From Actinoalloteichus hymeniacidonis (lineage in GTDB: Bacteria > Actinomycetota > Actinomycetes > Mycobacteriales > Pseudonocardiaceae), in NCBI RefSeq assembly GCF_014203365.1, contig NZ_JACHIS010000001.1:5084001-5148000 (forward strand): DNA of 64,000 nucleotides, written 5' to 3'. Below the pieces are notes generated by a model. It worked only from the letters and a program-made list of their open reading frames with translations. It had not been told where the DNA came from and did no database searches. This document shows positions 54,115-64,000 of the stretch, one piece after another. Numbering within the stretch: position 1 is the stretch's first letter; every line of letters starts with the position of its first letter. Made by a program: the position numbers and the translations under genes.

Positions 54115-55410
54115 ATGACCCGGCGAGCAGCCGAAGGACCCGAAACATCGGTGGGTTCGCCCGTCGAGGCGGCCTTCCGTGAGGAACACGGCAGGCTGCT
54201 CGCCGCCCTCGTCCATCGCTTCGGCGACCTGGACCTGGCCGAGGAAGTGGCGGCCGAGGCAATCGAAGCGGCGTTGACGCACTGGCCGGTCGATGGGGTG
54301 CCGAGCAAGCCCGGTGCCTGGTTGTTGACGACGGCTCGACGGCGGGCGGTCGACCGGTTGCGCCGGGACAAGACCTACGCGACCCGGATCGCCGTGCTGC
54401 AGGCGGAGGCTGATCGCGCCGAGCCCGCACCTCGGGTCGAGGGCGGCGGGCTGCCCGACGAACGGTTGGAGCTGTTCTTCACCTGCGCGCATCCGGCACT
54501 ACCCGCCGATGAGCGGGTGGCGCTGATGCTGCGGTGTCTGGCCGGTCTGACCACGACCGAGGTGGCGCGGGCGTTCCTCGTGCCCAGCGCCACGATGGGT
54601 CAGCGGATCGTCCGCGCGAAGAAGAAGATCCGGGTGGCCCGCATCCCGTTCCGGGTGCCCGACGCCGAGGAGCTGCCCACTCGGCTGCCCGGTGTCCTCC
54701 AGGTGATCTATTCGATCTTCACGGAGGGCTACGCGGCCAGCTCCGGCCCGCAGCTGCAACGACTCGATCTGGCGGAGGAGGCCATCCGGCTCGCCCGGAT
54801 CCTGCGCTCGCTGTTGCCGGGTGAGCGCGAGATCGCCGGGCTGCTCGGACTGCTGCTGTCGGTGCATGCGCGGCGCGCCGCCCGCAGCGGTCCGCACGGC
54901 GAGATCGTGCTGCTCGACGAGCAGGATCGCGGCCGGTGGGATCGGCCGATGATCGACGAGGGCCGTGCGCTGGTGGTCCGGTCGCTGACCGGCGGAAAGC
55001 CGGGGCCCTACGGGGTGCAGGCCGCGATCGCCGCACTGCACAACGAGGCGAGCGGGGTGGAGGCCACCGATTGGCCGCAGATCGTGGCGCTGTACGACGT
55101 GCTGGTCGGGCTCGCGCCCTCGCCGATCGTGGCGATGAATCGCGCGGTGGCGGTGGCGATGCGCGATGGCCCGGCGGCGGGACTCGCGCTGTTGGCCGAA
55201 CTCGCCGATGAGCCGCTGCTCCGCCGTCATGCGCCGTTTCGCACCGTCCAAGGCGATCTCCTGAGCAGGCTCGGGCGGCACGCCGAGGCCGCCGACAGCT
55301 TCCGGCGGGCACTCGAACTCGCCGGTTCCGAACCCGAGCAGGACCACCTGCGGCGGCGGATCGCGGCAGCGGAACAGCAGAGCGGCTCGGCCGGTCCGAT
55401 GGCGGATTGA
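54115..55410 (+). CDS. RNA polymerase sigma factor, ECF42-like with C-terminal TPR extension
   Basis: 431-residue sigma factor. Sigma-2 domain (VEAAFREEHGRLLAALV, DLDLAEEVAAEAIEAA), sigma-4 region (RCLAGLTTTEVARAFLV) and then a long C-terminal extension with helical repeats (IVAMNRAVAVAMRDGP, DLLSRLGRHAEAADS). ECF42 sigma factors lack an anti-sigma gene and use this extension for control. The preceding DGPF gene is the standard partner. ATG 54115 follows GAGG. Confidence 0.9.
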   Translation: MTRRAAEGPETSVGSPVEAAFREEHGRLLAALVHRFGDLDLAEEVAAEAIEAALTHWPVDGVPSKPGAWLLTTARRRAVDRLRRDKTYATRIAVLQAEADRAEPAPRVEGGGLPDERLELFFTCAHPALPADERVALMLRCLAGLTTTEVARAFLVPSATMGQRIVRAKKKIRVARIPFRVPDAEELPTRLPGVLQVIYSIFTEGYAASSGPQLQRLDLAEEAIRLARILRSLLPGEREIAGLLGLLLSVHARRAARSGPHGEIVLLDEQDRGRWDRPMIDEGRALVVRSLTGGKPGPYGVQAAIAALHNEASGVEATDWPQIVALYDVLVGLAPSPIVAMNRAVAVAMRDGPAAGLALLAELADEPLLRRHAPFRTVQGDLLSRLGRHAEAADSFRRALELAGSEPEQDHLRRRIAAAEQQSGSAGPMAD

Positions 55411-55476
55411 TCGACGCACCGCAGCTCACGGCCCGGCCGCAACACGCAGGCGACGTCGGCCGGCTAATCTCGGCCG

Positions 55477-56004
55477 GTGTCAGAGGACCGGAGGATCCGC
55501 GCCGCGACCCGCGAGGACGCCGCAGCCTGCGCGGCGATCTACGCCCCCTACGTCACCGATACGGCGATCAGTTTCGAGGAGGTGCCGCCCACCCCGGCGG
55601 AGCTGGCCGATCGCATCGAGCAGGCGCAGCGTGGTCATGCCTGGCTGGTGGTGGAGGACGACGGTCGGGTGGTCGGTTACGCCTACGGCAGTCCGTTCGC
55701 CTCCCGTCCGGCCTACCGGTGGTCCTGCGAAGTCAGCGTCTATCTCGAACTCGGCAACCGCCGGACCGGCGCGGGCCGGGCGCTGTATGCGGCGCTGCTC
55801 GATGTGTTGGCGCAGCGCGGTTTTCGGACCGCCGTCGCCGGAATGACCCTGCCGAACCCGGCGAGCGAGGGTCTGCACCGGGCCCTGGGCTTCGAACCGG
55901 TCGGGGTCTTCCGAGACATCGGCTGGAAACACGGCCGGTGGCACGACGTCGCCAGGGTCCAACGGCGTCTCGGCACCGAGCACGGGGCGCCCGCCGAGAG
56001 GTAA
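55477..56004 (+). CDS. GNAT N-acetyltransferase, phosphinothricin acetyltransferase-like
   Basis: 175-residue GNAT enzyme. The N-terminal IRAATREDAAACAAIYAPYV, SFEEVPPT and the NRRTGAGRALYAALL acetyl-CoA loop match the PAT/Bar-like group. It would acetylate an amino group of an amino acid analogue or antibiotic. GTG start at 55477. Convergent with the LysR gene at 56054. Confidence 0.85.
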   Translation: MSEDRRIRAATREDAAACAAIYAPYVTDTAISFEEVPPTPAELADRIEQAQRGHAWLVVEDDGRVVGYAYGSPFASRPAYRWSCEVSVYLELGNRRTGAGRALYAALLDVLAQRGFRTAVAGMTLPNPASEGLHRALGFEPVGVFRDIGWKHGRWHDVARVQRRLGTEHGAPAER

Positions 56005-56053
56005 GGCGTGTCGGGCTCGCGGAAGCCCGCTGGTCGTGATGGGCGATCCGCGA

Positions 56054-56986
56054 TCAGGACACCGCCGCGCACGCGGGCAGACGTTCGGGTGGATCGGCGG
56101 CGAACTCGTCGTGCAGCAGTTCCGCGAGCGACGCCAACTGTTCGCCCGCGTGTTCGGTACGCCAGACCAGGGCCAGCTGCGAGGGCGCCAGGCCATCGAC
56201 CGACAGGTAGCGCACATCCTCGCGGAGCGTGCGCTGAGCGAGTGGGCGGCAGAGGAGCATGGCGTGTTCGCCGCCCGCCACCAGGGCGAGGCCCTCCTGG
56301 ATGGTGGTGATGCCCGTGCTGGACCGGATCGGAGCGCCCGCCGGGGTGGCGCGCGGGACGCGGGCGTTCATCCAGTATTCGGGGGCGTCCCCGCTGCGAT
56401 GCAGCAGGTCGAGGTTCGCCAACTGCTCGATGTCGGCCTCGCCGCGGGCCGCGAGGGGATGTGCGGCGGAGACCGCCAGCAGCTGATCCTGCGGTGGGAA
56501 ACGAAAGCCGATCGACAGCGCGGCCTCGTGCACGGGCAGCTCGACCACCACCGCATCGACCCGGCCGTCCAACAGGGCTTGGAACGGCGAGCCGAGCGGG
56601 ATCTCGCTCAACATGACGGCCACGTCATGCTCGGCGCGCAGCCTGCGGAAGGCGAGCGTGATCTCCTCGTAGACGCTGCCGTGGAAACCGATCCGCAGCT
56701 CGCACAGCGTTCCCCGGCCCGCGCGCTGCCTGGCATTGGTGAACACCATGTCCAGCGCCGCATAGGCGGGCCGAACCTCGTCGACGAACTGCGCGCCGAA
56801 GCGGGTCAGCGCCACCCGCCTGCTGGTGCGCTCGACCAGCCGCGCTCCCACCCTGGATTCCAACCCGGAGACCAACTGGCTGACCCGACTCTGGGAGCAG
56901 CCCAGTCTCGCGGCCGTGTGTCCGAAGTGCAGTTCCTCCGCCAACACGAGCAGGCATTCGAGCTGCTGGAGTTGCAGCTGATTCAT
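56054..56986 (-). CDS. LysR-family transcriptional regulator
   Basis: 310-residue regulator with an N-terminal LysR helix-turn-helix (EELHFGHTAARLGCSQSRVS) and a type-2 periplasmic-binding-like effector domain. Divergent from the MFS gene at 57084; a perfect TCATCG-AA-CGATGA dyad lies between them. It likely controls the MFS-LLM operon. Confidence 0.88.
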   Translation of the reverse strand: MNQLQLQQLECLLVLAEELHFGHTAARLGCSQSRVSQLVSGLESRVGARLVERTSRRVALTRFGAQFVDEVRPAYAALDMVFTNARQRAGRGTLCELRIGFHGSVYEEITLAFRRLRAEHDVAVMLSEIPLGSPFQALLDGRVDAVVVELPVHEAALSIGFRFPPQDQLLAVSAAHPLAARGEADIEQLANLDLLHRSGDAPEYWMNARVPRATPAGAPIRSSTGITTIQEGLALVAGGEHAMLLCRPLAQRTLREDVRYLSVDGLAPSQLALVWRTEHAGEQLASLAELLHDEFAADPPERLPACAAVS

Positions 56987-57023
56987 CGCGCCCTCCCGCC
57001 CATGCTGGATCGATCATTCTGGC

Positions 57024-57037
57024 TCATCGAACGATGA
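57024..57037. promoter_or_regulatory. Palindrome TCATCGaaCGATGA, candidate LysR site
   Basis: Perfect 6-2-6 dyad in the 97-bp space between the divergent LysR and MFS genes. Confidence 0.5.
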
Positions 57038-57083
57038 ACAGATCGTCGTTGTTCCCCGAAAAAACCGGCTGTTGACTGACTTT

Positions 57084-58337
57084 ATGGGTTTGTCGATGCC
57101 GGTCGGTACCGCCGGTCCGGATTCTGTTCGCACCACCGCACGCCAATGGCTGGCGGTCGCGGTGCTGGCGTTGAGCACCTTCATCGTGGTGACCTCCGAG
57201 ATGCTGCCGGTCGGCGTGTTGACCCCGATGGCCGATGGGTTGCGGATCTCGACCGGCACCACCGGCTTCAGCCTGACCATCACCGGGTTGGTCACGGCAG
57301 GCGTCGCGCCGCTGGTGCCCCGGTTGCTGGGCGGGCTGGACCGACGGCTCGTGTTGGCCGTCGCGATGGTTGTGCTCGCGCTCGGCAATGTCTTGACCGC
57401 CGCCGCACCCGGATTCGCGCTGCTGGTGGTCTCGCGCATCGTGCTCGGAGTCGGGATGGGCGTGGTGTGGGGGTTGGCCGCCGCCGTCGCACCCCGGCTG
57501 GTGGCACCGCGCAACATCGCGTTGGCGGTGTCCTTCGCGGTCAGCGGAGTCGCGGCCGCCTCGGTCATCGGGGTGCCGCTCGGCACGCTGGTGGGCAATG
57601 TCCTCGGGTGGCGGGCCGCGTTCGTGATGCTGGCGGTGGCGGCCGTGGCCTTGGCGGGCGGCCTGCTGCTCGTGCTGCCCAGGCTCCCTCGGCCGAGCGC
57701 ATCGGCGAGCACGCAAGCCGAGGCGCCTCGGGGCGCGCTGTGGCGCCGCGCCGCCGTGTTGACCGGTTTGATGGCGGTCGTCTTCCTTGTCACCGCGCAT
57801 TTCGCCGCCTACACCTATGTGCGTCCCATCCTCGAGGAACGCACCGGGCTCGATCCGGCGGCGGTCGCGCTGCTCCTACTCGTCTACGGCGTCTTCGGCT
57901 TGGCGGGTAACTTCGCGGCCGGTGCGTTGGCCGCGCACCGCGCCAGGGCCACGGTTCTGCTGTTGGCCGTCGGCATCGGCGCCTCGATCGTGCTGCTGGC
58001 GCTGTTCGGCACCGCCGGTGTGCCGACCTCGATCGCGATCGGCCTGTGGGGCCTGGTCTACGGCGGGTTGTCGGTCGCAGGACAGACCTGGATGACGCAG
58101 GTGGCGCCGGATCGAGTCGAACAGGTCACCGGTCTCTACGTCGGAGTATTCACCGCAGCCATCGCGCTGGGCGCCTTCCTCGGCGGCACCATCGTGGAGA
58201 CTGCGGACATCGGCATCCTGCTGTGGAGCGCGGGTCTGCTCGCCGTGGTGGCCTTGGTCGCCGCGCTGGTCGGGCCCGGACCGGCGCCCCGGTCGCGCCC
58301 CCGCAACGAGGACGCGGCTCCGGTCGGTGCGCCGTGA
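57084..58337 (+). CDS. MFS transporter (DHA1, AraJ-like)
   Basis: 417-residue 12-helix major facilitator of the drug/sugar efflux type. The family motif A region lies near RLLGGLDRRLVLAV, and VGMGVVWGLAAAVAPRL sits in the fifth helix region. ATG 57084 is chosen; TTG at 57072 adds four residues. The LLM enzyme starts inside its stop codon (GTGA), indicating one operon. Confidence 0.85.
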   Translation: MGLSMPVGTAGPDSVRTTARQWLAVAVLALSTFIVVTSEMLPVGVLTPMADGLRISTGTTGFSLTITGLVTAGVAPLVPRLLGGLDRRLVLAVAMVVLALGNVLTAAAPGFALLVVSRIVLGVGMGVVWGLAAAVAPRLVAPRNIALAVSFAVSGVAAASVIGVPLGTLVGNVLGWRAAFVMLAVAAVALAGGLLLVLPRLPRPSASASTQAEAPRGALWRRAAVLTGLMAVVFLVTAHFAAYTYVRPILEERTGLDPAAVALLLLVYGVFGLAGNFAAGALAAHRARATVLLLAVGIGASIVLLALFGTAGVPTSIAIGLWGLVYGGLSVAGQTWMTQVAPDRVEQVTGLYVGVFTAAIALGAFLGGTIVETADIGILLWSAGLLAVVALVAALVGPGPAPRSRPRNEDAAPVGAP

Positions 58338-59584
58338 GAGCTCAGCGCAGACCTCTGCTGTTGCTCAACGCCGCTTACCTGCCGTACAGCCACGATTGGC
58401 GGTCCGCAGCGGGGCGCGCGAACTCCCCGTTCGAGGCCGAGACCTTCATTCGTGCGGCGCGGCAGGCCGAGGCCGCGGGTTTCGATGCCTTCTTCCAGGC
58501 CGACTTCTCCGGCGTCAATCGGGTAGCCGCCCGGACCGGGCGGCCGATCAACACCGTCGAACCCTTCCAACTCGCCGCGCTGGTGGCCGCCACGACCAGC
58601 CGGATCGCGGTGCTGCCCACGGTGTCCACCCTGCACACCCATCCGTTCACCTTCGCGCGCAACCTGGCGAGTCTGGATCGGCTCTCGCGCGGTCGGGCCT
58701 GGATCAACGTCGTCTCGTCCTTCCGCCCCGGCACGGCGCTCGGAGTCGCCCGCGATACCACCGCCGCCGACCGCCACGCCCAGACCGAGGAATTCCTCAC
58801 GGTGGCCAGGCGGCTGTGGACGAGTTGGCCACCGCAGGCGACCGAGCCGGACCGGCAGACCGACCGATTCATCCGCGACGACCTCATCACCGATGTCGAC
58901 CACGATGGTGCGTTCTATCGCCAGCCCGGTCCGATCGATCTGCCGCCTTACTCGGCGGAATTCCCCTTCACCCTGCAGGCCACCTCATCGCTGGCGGGTC
59001 TGCGGCTGGCGGCGCGCAGTGCCGATGCGGTCTTCGCGGGCACCCCGACCCTCGGTGCGGCCCGCGCGCTACGGAGTTCGCTGCGGCGGGAGACCGAACA
59101 GGCGGGTCGACACGCCGACGAGGTGGCGTTGCTGCCCGGTGCCTTCCTACAGATCAGCCGCGATCCGGCCGAGGCGGCGGCCCTCGCCCGCGCCGAGGGT
59201 ACGGCGGCGAAGACGCCTTCGGCATGGGCGGCGGTGCAGCGGCTGAGAGCCCGCTTTCCCATGCTTGAGCTGGCCGATGTGTCGCTCGCTGATCCGCCGC
59301 CGCGCGGCTTGCTCAGCGCGGACCCGGCGGAAGTACTCGCGCTGCACGGTTCGCGGGCGCTGCCGCTGTGGGATCTGGCCCGGACGCCCGGTCGATCGCT
59401 CGGTGAGCTCGCGGTCGCCGAGGCGGCGCTGGGCGAACATGCCCGTTTCACCGGCACGCCCTCGGAGATCGCCGTTGAGCTGCGGCGCTGGTTCGACGAG
59501 GGCGGCGTCGACGGTTTCCAATTCATCCTCGGCAACGACTTCACCGCGTTGTGCTCGGAGGTCCTGCCCCGGCTACTCGGTTGA
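58334..59584 (+). CDS. LLM-class flavin-dependent monooxygenase
   Basis: 416-residue TIM-barrel luciferase-like enzyme. FDAFFQADFSG, the RIAVLPTVSTLHTHPF block, ARNLASLDRLSRGRAWINVVSS and the nitrilotriacetate-monooxygenase-like layout are seen. Such enzymes need reduced FMN from a partner reductase, which is not encoded nearby. The substrate is unknown; co-transcription with an exporter suggests detoxification. GTG start coupled to the MFS stop. Confidence 0.85.
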   Translation: MRAQRRPLLLLNAAYLPYSHDWRSAAGRANSPFEAETFIRAARQAEAAGFDAFFQADFSGVNRVAARTGRPINTVEPFQLAALVAATTSRIAVLPTVSTLHTHPFTFARNLASLDRLSRGRAWINVVSSFRPGTALGVARDTTAADRHAQTEEFLTVARRLWTSWPPQATEPDRQTDRFIRDDLITDVDHDGAFYRQPGPIDLPPYSAEFPFTLQATSSLAGLRLAARSADAVFAGTPTLGAARALRSSLRRETEQAGRHADEVALLPGAFLQISRDPAEAAALARAEGTAAKTPSAWAAVQRLRARFPMLELADVSLADPPPRGLLSADPAEVLALHGSRALPLWDLARTPGRSLGELAVAEAALGEHARFTGTPSEIAVELRRWFDEGGVDGFQFILGNDFTALCSEVLPRLLG

Positions 59585-59641
59585 CTCCGGGTCGCGACAA
59601 AGGAGTCGACGCCTGCGGCCGAAACCGGCGAGACTTCCCCG

Positions 59642-60209
59642 ATGACCACCACCCCACTGCGGATGCCGTCCGTCGCGCCGACGTTCGGGCGAGTTCGGCT
59701 GCGCGCGTTCCAGGAGCGCGACGTGGCCATGCTGCGCGATATGTCGACCGATCCGTATGTGCCGACGATCGGCACGCTGCCCGCCGACGCCGACGAGGCC
59801 GATGCGCTCGCCTTCATCGAACGACAGCGGCAACGCCTGACCACCCGCACCGGCTACTCCTTCTGCATCGCCGACGCCACGACCGACGCGGCGCTGGGAA
59901 ACGCCGGTCTGCACCTGACGCAGATCGCCACCGGCCGCGCGACCGCCGGTTACTCCGTCGCCCCGAAAAATCGGGGCAGCGGAATAGCGGGGCAAGGGCT
60001 CACCGCGTTGACCCGGTTCGGCTGGACACTGCCGGAGCTACACCGCATCGAGCTCTACATCGAGCCGTGGAACATCGCCTCGCAGCGCACCGCCGAGGCG
60101 GCGGGCTACGCACGCGAGGGGCTGCTGCGCAGTCACCAGGAGATCGCGGGCAGGCGGGTGGACATGCTGGTGTACGCGGCGATCCGCGCGGACGGGCCCG
60201 ACATCGGGG

Positions 60210-60223
<14 letters not shown>
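59642..60223 (+). CDS. GNAT N-acetyltransferase (RimJ/RimL type)
   Basis: 193-residue acetyltransferase. VRLRAFQERDVAML and YSVAPKNRGSGIAGQGLTAL (the acetyl-CoA binding turn), then LYIEPWNIASQRTAEAAGY, are typical of the RimJ/RimL group that modifies protein N-termini or small amines. Convergent with the LysR gene at 60210, overlapping by 14 bases. Confidence 0.85.
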
Positions 60224-62538
<2,315 letters not shown>

Positions 62539-62572
62539 GCCGTCCGGCTCGCTGAGCACCCGCCCCACCAAG

Positions 62573-62600
62573 CCACCGGTGTCATGGGGGTCACCGGTGG
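62573..62600. terminator. Terminator hairpin after aminotransferase gene
   Basis: CCACCGGTG pairs perfectly with CACCGGTGG around a 10-base loop, 35 bases after the stop. Confidence 0.6.
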
Positions 62601-62756
62601 GGATGCCGCGCTGTCCCGGTGGTCGTCGACGATGCCGATCTCCGGGGCGGCCTGCGGCTTTCGCAGGCAGGCGCCCCGCCGAGGTACCCACCGGCTGCGA
62701 CCCGACTGCGACATCGCTCGGACGCCATCACGATCCACGCCCGCCACCGTTGGGGC

Positions 62757-63971
62757 ATGACGCACGTTCACTCGGCCGAGCCTGCCGCGCGACCGCAGCG
62801 CGACCGGCCCTATGTGCCCTCCTTGGACGGGTTGCGCGGAGTCGCGATCCTCGGGGTACTGCTGTTCCACACCGGTCACCTCTCCGGTGGTTTCCTCGGG
62901 GTCGACCTGTTCTTCGTCCTGTCGGGTTACCTCATCACCGATCTACTGGTGCGGGAGGCCGAACGGTCGGGTCGTGTGTCGTTGACCCGGTTCTGGGGTC
63001 GCCGCTTGCGCCGACTACTGCCCGCGCTGGCCGTCATGCTCGGCTGCGTCACGGTGCTGGTCTGGGCATTCGAGGCACCGAGCCTGGTGCAGACCACGCT
63101 CTCCGATGGTCCGTGGGTACTGCTGAACGTCCTCAACTGGCATCTGCTCGCCGAGTCGGCAGGCTATTGGGACCGATTCGGGTCCGACCGGGTGTTCGAG
63201 CACCTGTGGAGCATCGCGGTCGAAGAGCAGTTCTACCTGGTGTGGCCGGTCGTCGTCCTGGTCCTCGCCCGGTGGCGGCACCGGGTTTCCCACCGGGTCG
63301 CGGTGGTCGCCGTGCTTGCGTCGGTCGGCTCGCTACTGCTGATGATGCTGCTGCACAACCCCGCCGATCCGAGTCGGGTGTACACCGGCACCGACACCCG
63401 GGCGTTCGCCCTGCTGCTCGGCGCGCTGGTCGCCTGCTACGGGGCACGCGCCGGAAAGGCCACGGTGGGCGGGCGCTGGGCGTCACCGCTATCGGCGCTG
63501 CTCGCGGTCGGTCTGGGTGCCTCCTGGTTCCTCGTCGATGGAGTGGGCACCGAATGGTTGTTCCCCGGCGGACTACTCCTACATTCGCTGGCCGCCGCGT
63601 TGCTGATCGGGTTATGTGTGCAGCTGCCGCAGACCTGGACCGCTCGGGCGTTGGCCTGGGGGCCGCTGCGCTGGCTCGGGACGATCTCCTACAGCCTCTA
63701 TCTGTGGCACTGGCCCGTCATCGTGTTGCTCTCGCCCACGCAGACCGGGCTCGACGGCTGGCCGCACACGGTGGTGGTGTGTGTGGTCTCGGTCGGGCTG
63801 GCCGCACTGTCGAAATACCTGGTGGAGGATCCGATCCGCTTCCACGCGCGGTGGGCGCGCGGCCGCAGCGGGCTCCTCGTCCTGGCCGCGCTGGTGGTGT
63901 CGCTGCTGCTCTTGTGGCTCGCGCTGCCCGCCCCGCCACCGATCGCCATCGACCTCACCGAACTGAGTTGA
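62757..63971 (+). CDS. Acyltransferase-3 (OafA-like) membrane protein
   Basis: 404-residue membrane O-acyltransferase. The family start PSLDGLRGVAILGVLLFH is followed by FLGVDLFFVLSGYLIT and the later HLWSIAVEEQFYLVWP. About ten transmembrane helices. It transfers acyl groups to cell-surface sugars; a C-terminal SGNH domain is absent. It carries a TTA codon near 63615. ATG 62757 chosen. Confidence 0.88.
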   Translation: MTHVHSAEPAARPQRDRPYVPSLDGLRGVAILGVLLFHTGHLSGGFLGVDLFFVLSGYLITDLLVREAERSGRVSLTRFWGRRLRRLLPALAVMLGCVTVLVWAFEAPSLVQTTLSDGPWVLLNVLNWHLLAESAGYWDRFGSDRVFEHLWSIAVEEQFYLVWPVVVLVLARWRHRVSHRVAVVAVLASVGSLLLMMLLHNPADPSRVYTGTDTRAFALLLGALVACYGARAGKATVGGRWASPLSALLAVGLGASWFLVDGVGTEWLFPGGLLLHSLAAALLIGLCVQLPQTWTARALAWGPLRWLGTISYSLYLWHWPVIVLLSPTQTGLDGWPHTVVVCVVSVGLAALSKYLVEDPIRFHARWARGRSGLLVLAALVVSLLLLWLALPAPPPIAIDLTELS

Positions 63972-64000
63972 GTCGACCGACTGCGGATCTGCCCATTCAG

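Overview
The window is high-GC actinomycete DNA. The family repertoire points to a filamentous actinobacterium, probably Pseudonocardiaceae: an XRE/DUF397 module, a small Pseudonocardiaceae-type zinc-finger protein, a SARP and a LAL-type LuxR regulator, STAND-TPR proteins, an ECF42-type sigma factor and TTA codons in regulated genes. The genus cannot be fixed from sequence alone.

Most of the first 45.5 kb looks like one specialised-metabolite gene cluster with accessory modules inserted in it. Its core is a tightly coupled minus-strand operon (33.66 to 17.98 kb) of discrete fatty-acid-like polyketide enzymes: FabG-type ketoreductase, ACP, FabZ-type dehydratase, a GcvT-like protein, a fused ketosynthase/chain-length-factor-like protein, a nitroreductase, a FAD oxidoreductase, two alpha/beta hydrolases, a FabD-like acyltransferase, two AcpS-family proteins, a SnoaL-like/zinc-ribbon fusion, a beta-helix protein and a three-gene ABC-2 exporter. 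A second FAD monooxygenase is divergent at 33.97 kb. On both flanks lie genes for a 3-amino-3-C-methyl-2,3,6-trideoxyhexose of the vancosamine type: C-methyltransferase and 4-ketoreductase at 4.6-6.8 kb; glycosyltransferase, 3-aminotransferase, 2,3-dehydratase and 3,5(5)-epimerase at 40.6-45.5 kb. Cluster regulators are the LuxR/LAL at 1.7 kb and the SARP at 39-40.6 kb. The inferred product is a reduced or polyene polyketide carrying a branched aminosugar; the exact compound is unknown.

Accessory modules interrupt the cluster. From 8 to 18 kb there are an AbrB-like regulator with a tandem 9-bp operator, a three-gene operon of unknown function, an XRE regulator with two DUF397 proteins, a candidate toxin/immunity pair and two tandem paralogous STAND-TPR proteins. 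Two solitary type I-E-like CRISPR repeats lie at 8.47 and 11.59 kb. From 35.6 to 38.2 kb there is a 10-repeat CRISPR array with duplicated spacers, a decayed two-repeat array, duplicated leader-like flanks, a GntR-HD fusion and a small unknown gene. No cas genes are present.

From 46 kb on the content is ordinary chromosomal: a DDN/hemerythrin fusion, a LacI regulator with paired operators facing a (frameshifted) double-HAD gene and an ECF vitamin-type transporter, a DGPF protein with an ECF42-like sigma factor, two GNAT enzymes, two LysR regulators, an MFS exporter with an LLM flavoprotein, a class III aminotransferase and an acyltransferase-3 membrane protein.
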